Below are positions 36,412 to 45,886 of a stretch of DNA of 48,267 nt, one piece after another. Below the pieces are notes generated by a model that saw nothing but the letters and a program-made list of their open reading frames with translations, had not been told where the DNA came from and did no database searches. Location of the stretch: contig CABXGK010000002.1 of the NCBI GenBank assembly GCA_902511735.1, positions 1 to 48,267 of the forward strand, in the 5' to 3' direction. A program made the position numbers and the translations under genes. The first letter of the stretch is position 1, and the number at the start of each line of letters is the position of its first letter. This DNA is from an uncultured marine group I thaumarchaeote. GTDB lineage: Archaea > Thermoproteota > Nitrososphaeria > Nitrososphaerales > Nitrosopumilaceae.

Positions 36412-36828
36412 TTACAAATCAAGCAAATACTTCATGACGATCTTATCACCTTCTTTAATTTCCATTTCATGAAATGTTGGTGATTTTATTTCAACTTTAA
36501 ATTCATGTTTTTTCAAATTAATCATTTCACCAAAAACCTCTGCATGAATTTCATAATTTTCATTTTTTAGAATATCTATTACAATTCTTTTTCCAGCAAA
36601 TCCATCGGTGATGGTTAAAATTATGATTTCTTCAAGCCAATTATATAACAAATATTTGAGATCTTTTCCTTTAACCACTAACTTTCTACTATCGTTTTCA
36701 TCAACTTTTGAACTATCTAGAATTGTGTCTATTACAGAAATTCCTGCTATCTGAAATGCTTCTTTCAAATTGTTTGCTGTAACCTCAATTATAGCATCAG
36801 TTGCATGCTCTAATGTTTTGTAACTCAT
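36412..36828 (-). CDS. archease
   Basis: MSYKTLEHATDAIIEVTANNLKEAFQIAG, LVVKGKDLKYLLYNWLEEII. Confidence 0.88.
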   Translation of the reverse strand: MSYKTLEHATDAIIEVTANNLKEAFQIAGISVIDTILDSSKVDENDSRKLVVKGKDLKYLLYNWLEEIIILTITDGFAGKRIVIDILKNENYEIHAEVFGEMINLKKHEFKVEIKSPTFHEMEIKEGDKIVMKYLLDL

Positions 36829-36910
36829 CTCATATCCTTGATATTCTATTATTAATTAGTTACAACTCCAACAGCAAAGTCTAAATTCGTTGTTTCAATT
36901 TTTTTTGTAA

Positions 36911-38182
36911 ATGGATCTACCAAGAGGAATGAAAGATTTTGAAAATGATGAAATTCAAAAGATTGAATTTATTCGAGAAAAGTTTCTCTCAACCTCTAAC
37001 ATATTTGGATTTCAATTAATGGAACCTTCACCAATTGAATTGATGTCTGTCATCGAAGCAAAAAGTGGACCTACAATACGTGATGACGTTTATTTTTTTA
37101 ATGATAAAGGAGATAGAGAAGTTTCATTACGATTTGATTTTACTGTTGGTTTGACAAGATATGCAGCTGAACAAAAATCAATGAAACTTCCAGCAAAAAT
37201 TTCTGCTTTTGGAGGAGTATGGAGATATGATGAACCACAAAAAGGACGATACCGATTTTTTCATCAATGGGATATTGAAATATTTGGAAAACAAAATACT
37301 GAAACTGATGCAGAAATAATAGAATTCACTTCAAAGTTTTTTTCAAATCTCGGTCTTGAAAATATCATTCTTAGTATTTCACACAGAAAAATTACTCAAT
37401 CATACATTTCATCACTTTTTGAATCTGAAAGTTCTGAAGTTATTTCAGATATTCTTCGTGCTATAGATAAAATTCAGAAAAAATCTGAACAAGAAATCAT
37501 CTCTGAGTATGAAAAAAAGGGGTATCCTAAGGATAAATTAGAAAAAATAATTGAATTCTCAAAATTGAAAGGAACTCCTGATGAGATATCTGAAAAATTT
37601 GATGTAACACAATTTGAAAATTGGACTGAACTTTCATCACTTTTTGAATCATTAAAAAATCGTAATGTAAATAATATTCAAATTGATTTTGGAATTGTTC
37701 GTGGTCTTGACTATTACTCTGGAATAGTTTTTGAGGCTTTTGATAAAAATTTTGATATCGGTGCATTAGTTGGCGGTGGAAGATATGATAATCTTCCATC
37801 TGTTTTTGGAAGAGATGATCTGGGTGCAACTGGAGTTGCAGGTGGTGTAGAACGAATTATGTTGGCATTAGAAAATCAAAACTCTTCATTTTTACAAAAA
37901 CCTAATCGTGTTTCTGTTTTGTATGTGAATGAAGATATGAAATCAAATGCTATGAAAATTACATCTATGTTAAGAGAAAATTCTATTCCAACTGATATTG
38001 ATCTGTCTGGTAGAGCGTTAAAAAAACAAATGGAACAATCAACAAATTCTAAATTTGTTATAATTGTAGGTCCAGATGAATTTTCAAAAAATATGGTTGT
38101 GGTAAGAGATATGTCTGATAGAAACGAAAATCAAATTTTAATTTCTGATTTATTGGAATATGTAAAAAAACAATTAATGTAA
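36911..38182 (+). CDS. hisS: histidyl-tRNA synthetase
   Basis: LPRGMKDF, SLRFDFTVGLTRY, IDFGIVRGLDYYSGIVFEAF, GGGRYDNL. Confidence 0.94.
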   Translation: MDLPRGMKDFENDEIQKIEFIREKFLSTSNIFGFQLMEPSPIELMSVIEAKSGPTIRDDVYFFNDKGDREVSLRFDFTVGLTRYAAEQKSMKLPAKISAFGGVWRYDEPQKGRYRFFHQWDIEIFGKQNTETDAEIIEFTSKFFSNLGLENIILSISHRKITQSYISSLFESESSEVISDILRAIDKIQKKSEQEIISEYEKKGYPKDKLEKIIEFSKLKGTPDEISEKFDVTQFENWTELSSLFESLKNRNVNNIQIDFGIVRGLDYYSGIVFEAFDKNFDIGALVGGGRYDNLPSVFGRDDLGATGVAGGVERIMLALENQNSSFLQKPNRVSVLYVNEDMKSNAMKITSMLRENSIPTDIDLSGRALKKQMEQSTNSKFVIIVGPDEFSKNMVVVRDMSDRNENQILISDLLEYVKKQLM

Positions 38183-38839
38183 AAATGCTCTGGTGAGCAT
38201 CATAATTTCTGGGCCGTTTGTTAGCGAACCTACAACTACTGAATTGTTATTTGCCAATATTCCAGATGATACAAATGGTATTCCTCCATTGATTGTTGCA
38301 GCCTCAATATTTCCTCCTAGAAAATTATTAATTTCCTTCATGTCTTCTTCATCAGTTTCTGGATGAACTACTGTACCTTTTTCTGATGTAGTCATAACTG
38401 CTCCAACTTGTTGAAACCCTGCAATCTTAGAATGCATAACTTCTATATCTAAAGTATCTTGAATTTTCTGTAAATCTTCTTTTGGGATTAACGGAGACAC
38501 AATTCCTCCTTTATTATTAACGCTCATCATATTTCCAAGTGCGTTGTTTTTTACATCTAGAATTTCTACATTAAGATCGGTATTTTCCTTAATGTGATTA
38601 AATTCTCCTTCTGAACATGTACTTGGTAAAAGTATGCCGTGATTATTCACTACCATTAAAATTCCTAACACTCTGGCATTTGCAACTGATATTTCTAATG
38701 GTTTGACTTGTAAATATTCTGATAATTTTTCGGATTTTCCATCTGCAAATCCTCTTGGTAAAAAAATAAACTCATCATTCACTGTACTATAAATTCCAAT
38801 ATTTGGACCACTGTAAATATCATATTTGATTATGTCCAT
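38174..38839 (-). CDS. eif6: translation initiation factor aIF6
   Basis: YDIYSGPNIGIYSTVND; pentein repeats VNNHGILLP, VNNKGGIVSPL, TSEKGTVVHP. Confidence 0.93.
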   Translation of the reverse strand: MDIIKYDIYSGPNIGIYSTVNDEFIFLPRGFADGKSEKLSEYLQVKPLEISVANARVLGILMVVNNHGILLPSTCSEGEFNHIKENTDLNVEILDVKNNALGNMMSVNNKGGIVSPLIPKEDLQKIQDTLDIEVMHSKIAGFQQVGAVMTTSEKGTVVHPETDEEDMKEINNFLGGNIEAATINGGIPFVSSGILANNNSVVVGSLTNGPEIMMLTRAFLH

Positions 38840-38923
38840 GATGTAGGTTTTCGTGAAACGATATGAACGTAGGTATTTTTCAAATATCTGTAAATCATGT
38901 TTAGTTGGAACTAATTTTGTCTA

Positions 38924-38932
38924 GATTTAAAT
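38924..38932 (+). promoter_or_regulatory. putative TATA box (GATTTAAAT) of dicluster ferredoxin
   Basis: About 28 nt upstream of ATG 38956. Confidence 0.5.
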
Positions 38933-38955
38933 TATAACTCTAAACTTCTAGAATA

Positions 38956-39477
38956 ATGCCAATTAATGAAGACTTTTGTCATGATGATAAGAAACCAATC
39001 GGTAAAATTGTCGATAAAGATTCTGGAAATTTTCATTGGGTTTGGCCATCACAAGCAGGTGAAGGACAAAATGGATGGGATGCATCAAAAAATGAACAAG
39101 TTTTAGCTGATTATGAAAAACGTGGTGAAAAAATGGAGAAACTTGGTATTACCGGAACTATGGTTGCAAACGATTGGGATGTTTGCGTTGCAGATGGTGC
39201 TTGCATAGAAGCATGTCCTGTACAAGTTTTTCAATGGTATAGAACTGAAAAGGATGTATCCGGAATGGATGCTATTAATGATACAACTGATTGGTTAGGT
39301 AAAGGTGCAACTGAAAAAGAAGAACGTCGTGATTTTACAGATAAAGCAGATGCTATAAGAGAACATGATTGCATTTATTGTATGGCATGTGTCTCAGTTT
39401 GTCCGCCACAAGCTATTCTAGTTGATCAATCTAATCTAGAAGCTCATGAAAAAGCAGTTGGAACTTATTCAAAATAG
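38956..39477 (+). CDS. dicluster ferredoxin (Sulfolobus zinc-ferredoxin-like fold)
   Basis: [24 protein letters not shown] and [16 protein letters not shown] motifs. Confidence 0.88.
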   Translation: MPINEDFCHDDKKPIGKIVDKDSGNFHWVWPSQAGEGQNGWDASKNEQVLADYEKRGEKMEKLGITGTMVANDWDVCVADGACIEACPVQVFQWYRTEKDVSGMDAINDTTDWLGKGATEKEERRDFTDKADAIREHDCIYCMACVSVCPPQAILVDQSNLEAHEKAVGTYSK

Positions 39478-39580
39478 AATTAAACTCAAGAATTTTATCT
39501 ATAAAATTAGAAAATATCATAATTTTCATTTTTTCTTTTAGATACTTACAAATTTTAAGCAGTATTTACCACTAATTTTT

Positions 39581-39664
39581 GCCGAGGTCGCCTAGCCTGG
39601 TAGGGCGCGGGCCTTGAGAGCCTGTGTTCGCAAGAACGCGGGGGTTCAAATCCCTCTCTCGGCG
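39581..39664 (+). tRNA. tRNA-Ser (anticodon TGA)
   Basis: Acceptor GCCGAGG/TCTCGGC; anticodon arm CGGGC-CTTGAGA-GCCTG; variable arm GTGTTC-GCAA-GAACGC; discriminator G. Confidence 0.95.
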
Positions 39665-39717
39665 TTTAATTTTAATACAATTTTGAAATTTATATCGCTA
39701 CTTTTTTGTAATAATTC

Positions 39718-40008
39718 ATGGGTGATGGAATTGGAGGGCCAGTTGTTAGATGTATTTCTGGAAATGCATTTGAATTAGATGTCACTCATTATAGGAAAGA
39801 TAATCAAGAACAGTATAGTAGAATTGAAAAAATTATAATTTCAAAAATTGATAATCCTGAAAAACCTGAATACAAAGAAACTACTCTTGAAGATCTAGAA
39901 CGTGCTCTAAAAGGGAAATTTGTCTCTTGTAATGTTCAGTATAGGGATGAAAATACTGATGCATTGGTATGTAATGTATTTGTCCAAAAACCACCTGAAG
40001 GTTTTTAA
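39718..40008 (+). CDS. small hypothetical protein, possible inactive SNase-like fold
   Basis: 96-aa ORF between tRNA-Ser and RFC-S; GPVVRCISGNAFELDV ... LERALKGKFVSCNVQYRDENTDALVCNVFV. Confidence 0.7.
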   Translation: MGDGIGGPVVRCISGNAFELDVTHYRKDNQEQYSRIEKIIISKIDNPEKPEYKETTLEDLERALKGKFVSCNVQYRDENTDALVCNVFVQKPPEGF

Positions 40009-40965
40009 TTATTTGGAAAACTTTCCTAATTCTGCAAGCATTGCTGATAATTGAATCTCAGGATTTGAACCAACTAAAATTCTATAGTCATATTTTGCGA
40101 TAATTTGTGATAATTCTTCTAGATTATCATATTTTGTAGAAAACAATGCTTGATTGATATATTTTAGAAAATCTGATTCTGACATCCCATACACTTTGAT
40201 CAATTCTATCATTTTATTTCTAGAATCTTGAATTTTTCCTGAAACTGCTAACTTCAACACATCGTCTACATCATTTGTTTTTGTTAATCCTGCAGCAGCT
40301 TTTACACTATCTTGAGTAATATCTCCTGTACTTGCAGCAGTTTGTAATAGATTGATTGCATGTCTAAGATCGCCTCCTGCATATTGGGCAATTTCTTTTA
40401 GACCTTTTTCGTCAGCTTTACCTTTTTCTTTTTTTAATACAGATTTTAGATGTGTGGTAATCTCTTTTTCATCAATTTGTGAGAATTTGAAAACTGCACA
40501 TCTACTTTGAATTGGATTAATAATTTTTGAAATATTGTTTGCAATCAAAATAAATCTACAAAATTTTGCTGTATCTTCTATAATTCTTCTTAATGCTGTT
40601 TGAGCATCTGATGTCATCTCATCAGCTTCATCTAAAATTATTATCTTAAATGGAATCTCTGTATCAAGTCCTGCAAATCGTGAGAATTTTTTTACTCTTT
40701 CTCTTACCATGTTTATTCCTCTTTCATCAGATGCGTTCAGTTCTAGTGTGTAGTCCTTCCATTTGTCTCCCAAAATTTCTTGAGAAATACATATTGCCAT
40801 TGTGGTCTTTCCAACTCCTGCAGAACCTGAAAATAGTAAATGTGGCATTTCTTCTTGATTTTTGAGTAATGCTGATAGGCTGCCTTTGATGTCTTTTTGA
40901 TTAACTATTTCAGAGATTTTCTTTGGTCTATACTTCTCTACCCACATAATATCTGAAATTGTCAT
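40009..40965 (-). CDS. rfcS: replication factor C small subunit
   Basis: WVEKYRPKKISEIVNQ, LFSGSAGVGKTTMA, IILDEADEMTSDAQTALRR; no intein. Confidence 0.95.
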   Translation of the reverse strand: MTISDIMWVEKYRPKKISEIVNQKDIKGSLSALLKNQEEMPHLLFSGSAGVGKTTMAICISQEILGDKWKDYTLELNASDERGINMVRERVKKFSRFAGLDTEIPFKIIILDEADEMTSDAQTALRRIIEDTAKFCRFILIANNISKIINPIQSRCAVFKFSQIDEKEITTHLKSVLKKEKGKADEKGLKEIAQYAGGDLRHAINLLQTAASTGDITQDSVKAAAGLTKTNDVDDVLKLAVSGKIQDSRNKMIELIKVYGMSESDFLKYINQALFSTKYDNLEELSQIIAKYDYRILVGSNPEIQLSAMLAELGKFSK

Positions 40966-41082
40966 AGTTGCAAACTCATTTTGTTATTAATAAATGCCTA
41001 GAAGGATCAAATGATCAAAGCTAATTGTTGAGAAAATTGATCGATCGCTGTCCATAAATCCCTGAAAGGTGTGTGATCAATA

Positions 41083-41598
41083 TTGGAATTAGAAGATGTA
41101 ATCAAAGTTCATTCGATAGGATATGGTCTAGAAGACGTTAAAGTTGAATTCAAACATGACCTAAAGATGGATGTATCTGGTGTACAGATAGAAGGAAAAG
41201 AAAACGAAATGATGAATATTCCTAGATGGGTTGCTGATATCTTAGAGTCAGAAAAACATGTAATTTTACATGATCAAGATATGATTAAAGAACTAAAACA
41301 AGCAAAAGTGAAAGAAGATATTGCAGATGAAGATTCACTTGCAACATTAGACAAACATTTTTACATTAAACTTCATGCATACATGAAAAAACTTGAAACT
41401 ACTGACTTTGATAAAGCAGAAAGTATGTTGAATCAATTAGTTAGAATTAGACAAGGTAAAATAGTTAGATTAGCAGATTCATCTAAACTTACATCTGACC
41501 TTTCGTCAAAACTTAGTGTAGAAGAAGAAGTATATTATAATCAGATACATAATGCTAGTCTTGCATTTAAAGAACAAATATTGGGTAAAAAGAAATGA
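41083..41598 (+). CDS. GINS complex subunit (Gins23-like, B-A domain order)
   Basis: N-terminal beta domain GKENEMMNIPRWVADILESEKHV, then helical domain; overlaps the MCM start (ATGA), as in Sulfolobus gins23-mcm. Confidence 0.72.
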   Translation: MELEDVIKVHSIGYGLEDVKVEFKHDLKMDVSGVQIEGKENEMMNIPRWVADILESEKHVILHDQDMIKELKQAKVKEDIADEDSLATLDKHFYIKLHAYMKKLETTDFDKAESMLNQLVRIRQGKIVRLADSSKLTSDLSSKLSVEEEVYYNQIHNASLAFKEQILGKKK

Positions 41599-43673
41599 CA
41601 CTTGAAACACAAACTGAATCTGCATTATCTGACTATGTAAAAAAATTCTTACTAGAGTTTAAAGATGAAAAAGGTAATTTTCGATATGTTGATGATATTG
41701 ATAATATGATGCCATCAAAATCCAAATTCATTAATATTGATTATAATGATCTTGTATTGCATCCAGATATTGAATCTGTATTTGGTGAAAATCCTGATTC
41801 AATTCTTGAAGCATTTTCTAGAGCAATAAAAGAAATCTTACAAGAACGTTTTCCAAAATACGCAAAAAAAATTGAACATGAAATAAGAGCAAGAATTGCA
41901 AATTATCCCGTCCAACGAAGTTTACGTCAAATTAACGCTGAAGTTATTGGAAAAATAACTAGTGTTTCTGGAATGGTGCTAAGGGCATCTGAAGTAAAAC
42001 CTCTTGCAAAAGAATTAGTCTTTGTTTGCCCAGAAAAACATAGAACCGATGTAATTCTTGGACACGGGTTATCTCTTACATCTCCTGTACAATGTTCAAA
42101 TCCAAAATGTAATCATAGAGAACTTGGAGTTGAACCTGAATCTAGTCGTTTTATTGATGTACAGTTTGTACGTCTACAAGAATTACCTGAGGATCTTCCT
42201 CCTGGACAGTTACCTCATTATCTTGATGTTACTGTAAAACAGGATTTAGTTGATAATGCAAGACCTGGTGATAGAGTAGTTCTTACAGGAATAGTTAGAA
42301 TCGAACAAGAGAAAATGAGCGGTGTATCAAAGAACAGCAGTCCTTTGTACAGATTAAGATTAGATGGAAACAATGTTGAATTTCTAGGTGGTAAAAAAGA
42401 TAAAAAATCTCGAAAAATTGACAGAGAAGAAATTTCTCCTGAAGATGAAAAAATGATTAAATCATTATCCAAAAGTCCCGATCTGTATCAACAATTGATT
42501 GACTCGTATGCTCCTCACATTACAGGACATGAAATTATCAAAGAGTCAATTTTGTTACTAATGGCCGGTTCTACACAAAGAGAATTGGAAGATGGTAGTA
42601 AAATTAGAGGTGACATCAATGTGTTCCTAGTTGGTGATCCGGGTACTGCAAAAAGTGAGATGTTAAAATTCTGTGTTAGAGTAGCTCCACGTGGTTTGTA
42701 TACTTCTGGACGTGGTTCTACTGCTGCTGGTTTAACTGCTGCAGTAGTTAGAGACACAAATGGAATCTTCATGTTGGAAGCTGGTGCAACAGTACTTGGT
42801 GATCAGGGTTTAGTTTGTATTGACGAATTTGATAAAATGAAAGCTGAAGATAGAAGTGCATTACACGAAGTTATGGAACAACAAACAGCTAGTATTTCTA
42901 AAGGAGGAATTGTTGCAACATTAAATGCTCGAACTTCAATTCTTGCAGCTGCAAACCCAATGTTTGGAAAATATGATCCTTTCAAAAATATTACAGAAAA
43001 TGTTAATCTTCCAGTCCCATTACTAACTCGTTTTGATTTAATTTTTGTAGTTCGTGATAAACCATCAAAAGAAAGAGATACACAAATTGCTCAACATATA
43101 ATTAATTTACATACGCCAAGTGGAATTGATAAAAAATCACAAATTGATTCTGAAACATTAACCAAATATTTGTCATATGTAAAAAGAATAAATCCAATAT
43201 TAACCAAAGAGGCTGAAGAAAAGATTCTTGATTATTACATGAAAATGAGAAATGTTGAGGCTGAAGAAATGATTACAGTCACGCCTAGACAATTAGAGGG
43301 TTTGATTAGATTGGCTACTGCAAGAGCACGTTTACTCATGAAAAACCAAGTTGATAGTGATGATGCACAACGTGCAATTGATCTATTACAAAGTATGTTT
43401 GAAGTTGCAGGAATTGATGTTAATACTGGCAAAGTAGATCTTGGTGTATTACAAGGAAGACCTAGAAGTGAAGTATCAAAGATGCAATTATTCATGGATG
43501 TTATGAAATCACTTGAAGGTGAGCACAAATCTCCTGTAGACGAAAAACAATTAGTAGAAGAATTAGCAAAAACAGAAAAGTTTACTGAAGAAGAAGCTAA
43601 AAACTTTATTCGAAAAATGGCAAGAGACTCATCTATTTATGAGTCAAAACCTGGTCATTATAACATAGTATGA
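41595..43673 (+). CDS. mcm: replicative helicase MCM
   Basis: GDPGTAKSEMLKF Walker A, CIDEFDKM Walker B, LLTRFDLIFVV arginine finger, zinc motif CPEKH...CSNPKCNH. Confidence 0.96.
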   Translation: MTLETQTESALSDYVKKFLLEFKDEKGNFRYVDDIDNMMPSKSKFINIDYNDLVLHPDIESVFGENPDSILEAFSRAIKEILQERFPKYAKKIEHEIRARIANYPVQRSLRQINAEVIGKITSVSGMVLRASEVKPLAKELVFVCPEKHRTDVILGHGLSLTSPVQCSNPKCNHRELGVEPESSRFIDVQFVRLQELPEDLPPGQLPHYLDVTVKQDLVDNARPGDRVVLTGIVRIEQEKMSGVSKNSSPLYRLRLDGNNVEFLGGKKDKKSRKIDREEISPEDEKMIKSLSKSPDLYQQLIDSYAPHITGHEIIKESILLLMAGSTQRELEDGSKIRGDINVFLVGDPGTAKSEMLKFCVRVAPRGLYTSGRGSTAAGLTAAVVRDTNGIFMLEAGATVLGDQGLVCIDEFDKMKAEDRSALHEVMEQQTASISKGGIVATLNARTSILAAANPMFGKYDPFKNITENVNLPVPLLTRFDLIFVVRDKPSKERDTQIAQHIINLHTPSGIDKKSQIDSETLTKYLSYVKRINPILTKEAEEKILDYYMKMRNVEAEEMITVTPRQLEGLIRLATARARLLMKNQVDSDDAQRAIDLLQSMFEVAGIDVNTGKVDLGVLQGRPRSEVSKMQLFMDVMKSLEGEHKSPVDEKQLVEELAKTEKFTEEEAKNFIRKMARDSSIYESKPGHYNIV

Positions 43674-45886
43674 AAATAAGTAAACTTGATTTAGAGCCTA
43701 AAGTAATTGATTTTCTAACCTCTGAAGGATACAAAGAACTTTTTGAACCACAAGAACAATCTGTAAAGGCAGGATTATTTGATGATAAAAAAAATTTTTT
43801 AATTACAATACCTACTGCAAGCGGAAAAACGCTCATTGCAATGTTAGCAATTCTATCACATCTTTCAAAACATAAAACCAAAATTATCTATCTAACTCCA
43901 TTACGTGCCTTAACTAGCGAAAAATTTGAAGAATTTAAAAAACTTGAAAAATTAAATCTTGGTAGAAAAATAAAAGTTGCATTATCTACTGGAGATTCAA
44001 AAGAAAAAAAAGAAAAATTAGAAGATGCAGATGTGATATTTCTTACAAATGAAAGTATGGATGCAAATATGGCATTTCAACAAGATTGGATTTATGACAT
44101 AGGCTTGGTAGTTTCTGATGAAATTCATCTAATCGGTGATGATACACGAGGTCCAACATTGGAAATTGTTCTAACTCGACTTAGATCCGGCTTTATCGGA
44201 AAAAATCCACCGAGAATTATTGGACTTAGTGCAACAATATCAAACAGTGATGAACTTGCAGATTGGTTAGATTGTGAATTAGTTGAAAGTACATTTAGAC
44301 GTGTACCGTTATCTGAAGCCGTCTACAGTCGGCATATCATAACAAATCAAGATAGAGAAGAAACTGAAGGTAATCTTACAAATGACCGTCAAGAATCTAG
44401 GCATCAAAAAGATTGGATTGGTTTAGGATTAGATACTGTGGAAAATGGAGATCAATGCCTGATATTTGCAATGACGAGAAAAAATGCTGTAGCATGGGCA
44501 AAAGAGGCTGGACGAGATGTCATAAAAATGCTTAATGAAAATCAAAGAAAAGAATTAGAAAAAATTTCAAAGAAAATTCTCCCAAAAGATAGTTATGATA
44601 ATACAAAATTAACTACCGAATTAGCACAAATGGTAAAAAATGGTACAGCATTTCATCATGCAGGACTTGATCAAAGATGTCGTACAATAATTGAAACTGA
44701 ATATAAAAATAGACACATAAAATTTTTGACTGCAACTCCTACTCTAGCTGCTGGTGTAAATTTACCTGCACGTAGAGTTGTAATTCCAAGTGTTATGAGA
44801 TATACAAGTAATGGTTTAGAAAAAATTAGTATTTTAGAATATAAGCAAATGTGTGGAAGAGCTGGACGACCACAATACGACGATATGGGTGAATCAATAA
44901 TTATTTCAAAAGGATATCCTGATGAAATATTGGAGCATTATGTTGACGGTGAACCTGAGCCATTAGAATCAAAAACTTTGGATGAAGATAGTTCTTTACG
45001 TATAAATTTACTTGGATTTATTTACACTGCATCTAAATTTAATCCAACATCTTATGAAAAAATAATAAAATTCTTTTCACAAACTTTTGCTGCGTATCAA
45101 CTTTCAGATGATTCTATATTAGAAAAAAAGATAACAAAACAACTTGAAAAATTAAAAGAATATGGAATGATAACTGATGAAAATGGTTTTGAGCCTACAA
45201 AATTTGGTATTAGAGTTTTTTATTTAAGAATTGATCCAAAAACTGCCTTTGATATGACTGGTTATATTGAAGATTATGTCAGAGGAACAAAACACACATT
45301 TGGAATATTACATATGATTACAAATCTCCCTGAATTTTATTCACAATATCCGGTACCTGATAAATATCAAGAATCTATGGATGATTTAATTAATAAAAAT
45401 GAAAAATTATACAGACAACAAAATTTTTCAAATGAAGATTGTTTCAAAAGTCTCTTAATTCTTTACAAATGGATTGATGCTATGACTTATCAGGACATGT
45501 CAGAACATTTTGATGCTGAACCTGGTGATATATTCTATATTAAAGAAAATGCAAAAGATTTGGCTTATACTTTCACAGAGATTGTTAAATTTTGGAGAGA
45601 TTATGCCAAAGAAAATGAACAAAAAAAGATTGTATCTGAATATCAGAATCTAATTGATGAATTAGATTTACTTAGAATGCAAATAGTTCATGGTGTTCCA
45701 GAGAAATATCTTGAATTAGTAAAAATCAAACAAATTGGACGAGTTCGTGCTCAAATTTTGTACAAAAATGGCTACAAAAACAAAGCTTCGCTCAAAAAAG
45801 CACCTCTTGAGAAATTAGCAGCAATAGATAAAATTGGTATAATTCTTGCAAAAAGTATCAAGTCTCAAGTAGAAAAGGTCAGATAA
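43670..45886 (+). CDS. hel308: Hel308-family Ski2-like DNA helicase
   Basis: TIPTASGKTLIAMLA, VVSDEIHLIGD, GLSATISN, MCGRAGRPQYD; C-terminal HhH IKQIGRVRAQILYKNGY. Confidence 0.92.
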   Translation: MKISKLDLEPKVIDFLTSEGYKELFEPQEQSVKAGLFDDKKNFLITIPTASGKTLIAMLAILSHLSKHKTKIIYLTPLRALTSEKFEEFKKLEKLNLGRKIKVALSTGDSKEKKEKLEDADVIFLTNESMDANMAFQQDWIYDIGLVVSDEIHLIGDDTRGPTLEIVLTRLRSGFIGKNPPRIIGLSATISNSDELADWLDCELVESTFRRVPLSEAVYSRHIITNQDREETEGNLTNDRQESRHQKDWIGLGLDTVENGDQCLIFAMTRKNAVAWAKEAGRDVIKMLNENQRKELEKISKKILPKDSYDNTKLTTELAQMVKNGTAFHHAGLDQRCRTIIETEYKNRHIKFLTATPTLAAGVNLPARRVVIPSVMRYTSNGLEKISILEYKQMCGRAGRPQYDDMGESIIISKGYPDEILEHYVDGEPEPLESKTLDEDSSLRINLLGFIYTASKFNPTSYEKIIKFFSQTFAAYQLSDDSILEKKITKQLEKLKEYGMITDENGFEPTKFGIRVFYLRIDPKTAFDMTGYIEDYVRGTKHTFGILHMITNLPEFYSQYPVPDKYQESMDDLINKNEKLYRQQNFSNEDCFKSLLILYKWIDAMTYQDMSEHFDAEPGDIFYIKENAKDLAYTFTEIVKFWRDYAKENEQKKIVSEYQNLIDELDLLRMQIVHGVPEKYLELVKIKQIGRVRAQILYKNGYKNKASLKKAPLEKLAAIDKIGIILAKSIKSQVEKVR

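Noticed and set aside
8411-39664. tRNA introns or permuted tRNAs
   Set aside because: All four tRNAs fold contiguously with 7-nt anticodon loops and normal arm spacing; no intron needed.
40966-41082. Possible replication origin near RFC/GINS/MCM
   Set aside because: No Orc1/Cdc6 gene, no recognisable ORB element and no long AT duplex-unwinding tract; kept only as a promoter-motif observation.
34193-45886. Possible inteins in aIF5B, RFC-S, MCM or Hel308
   Set aside because: Walker A/B and other conserved motifs are contiguous with normal spacing; no intein splice motifs or size increase.
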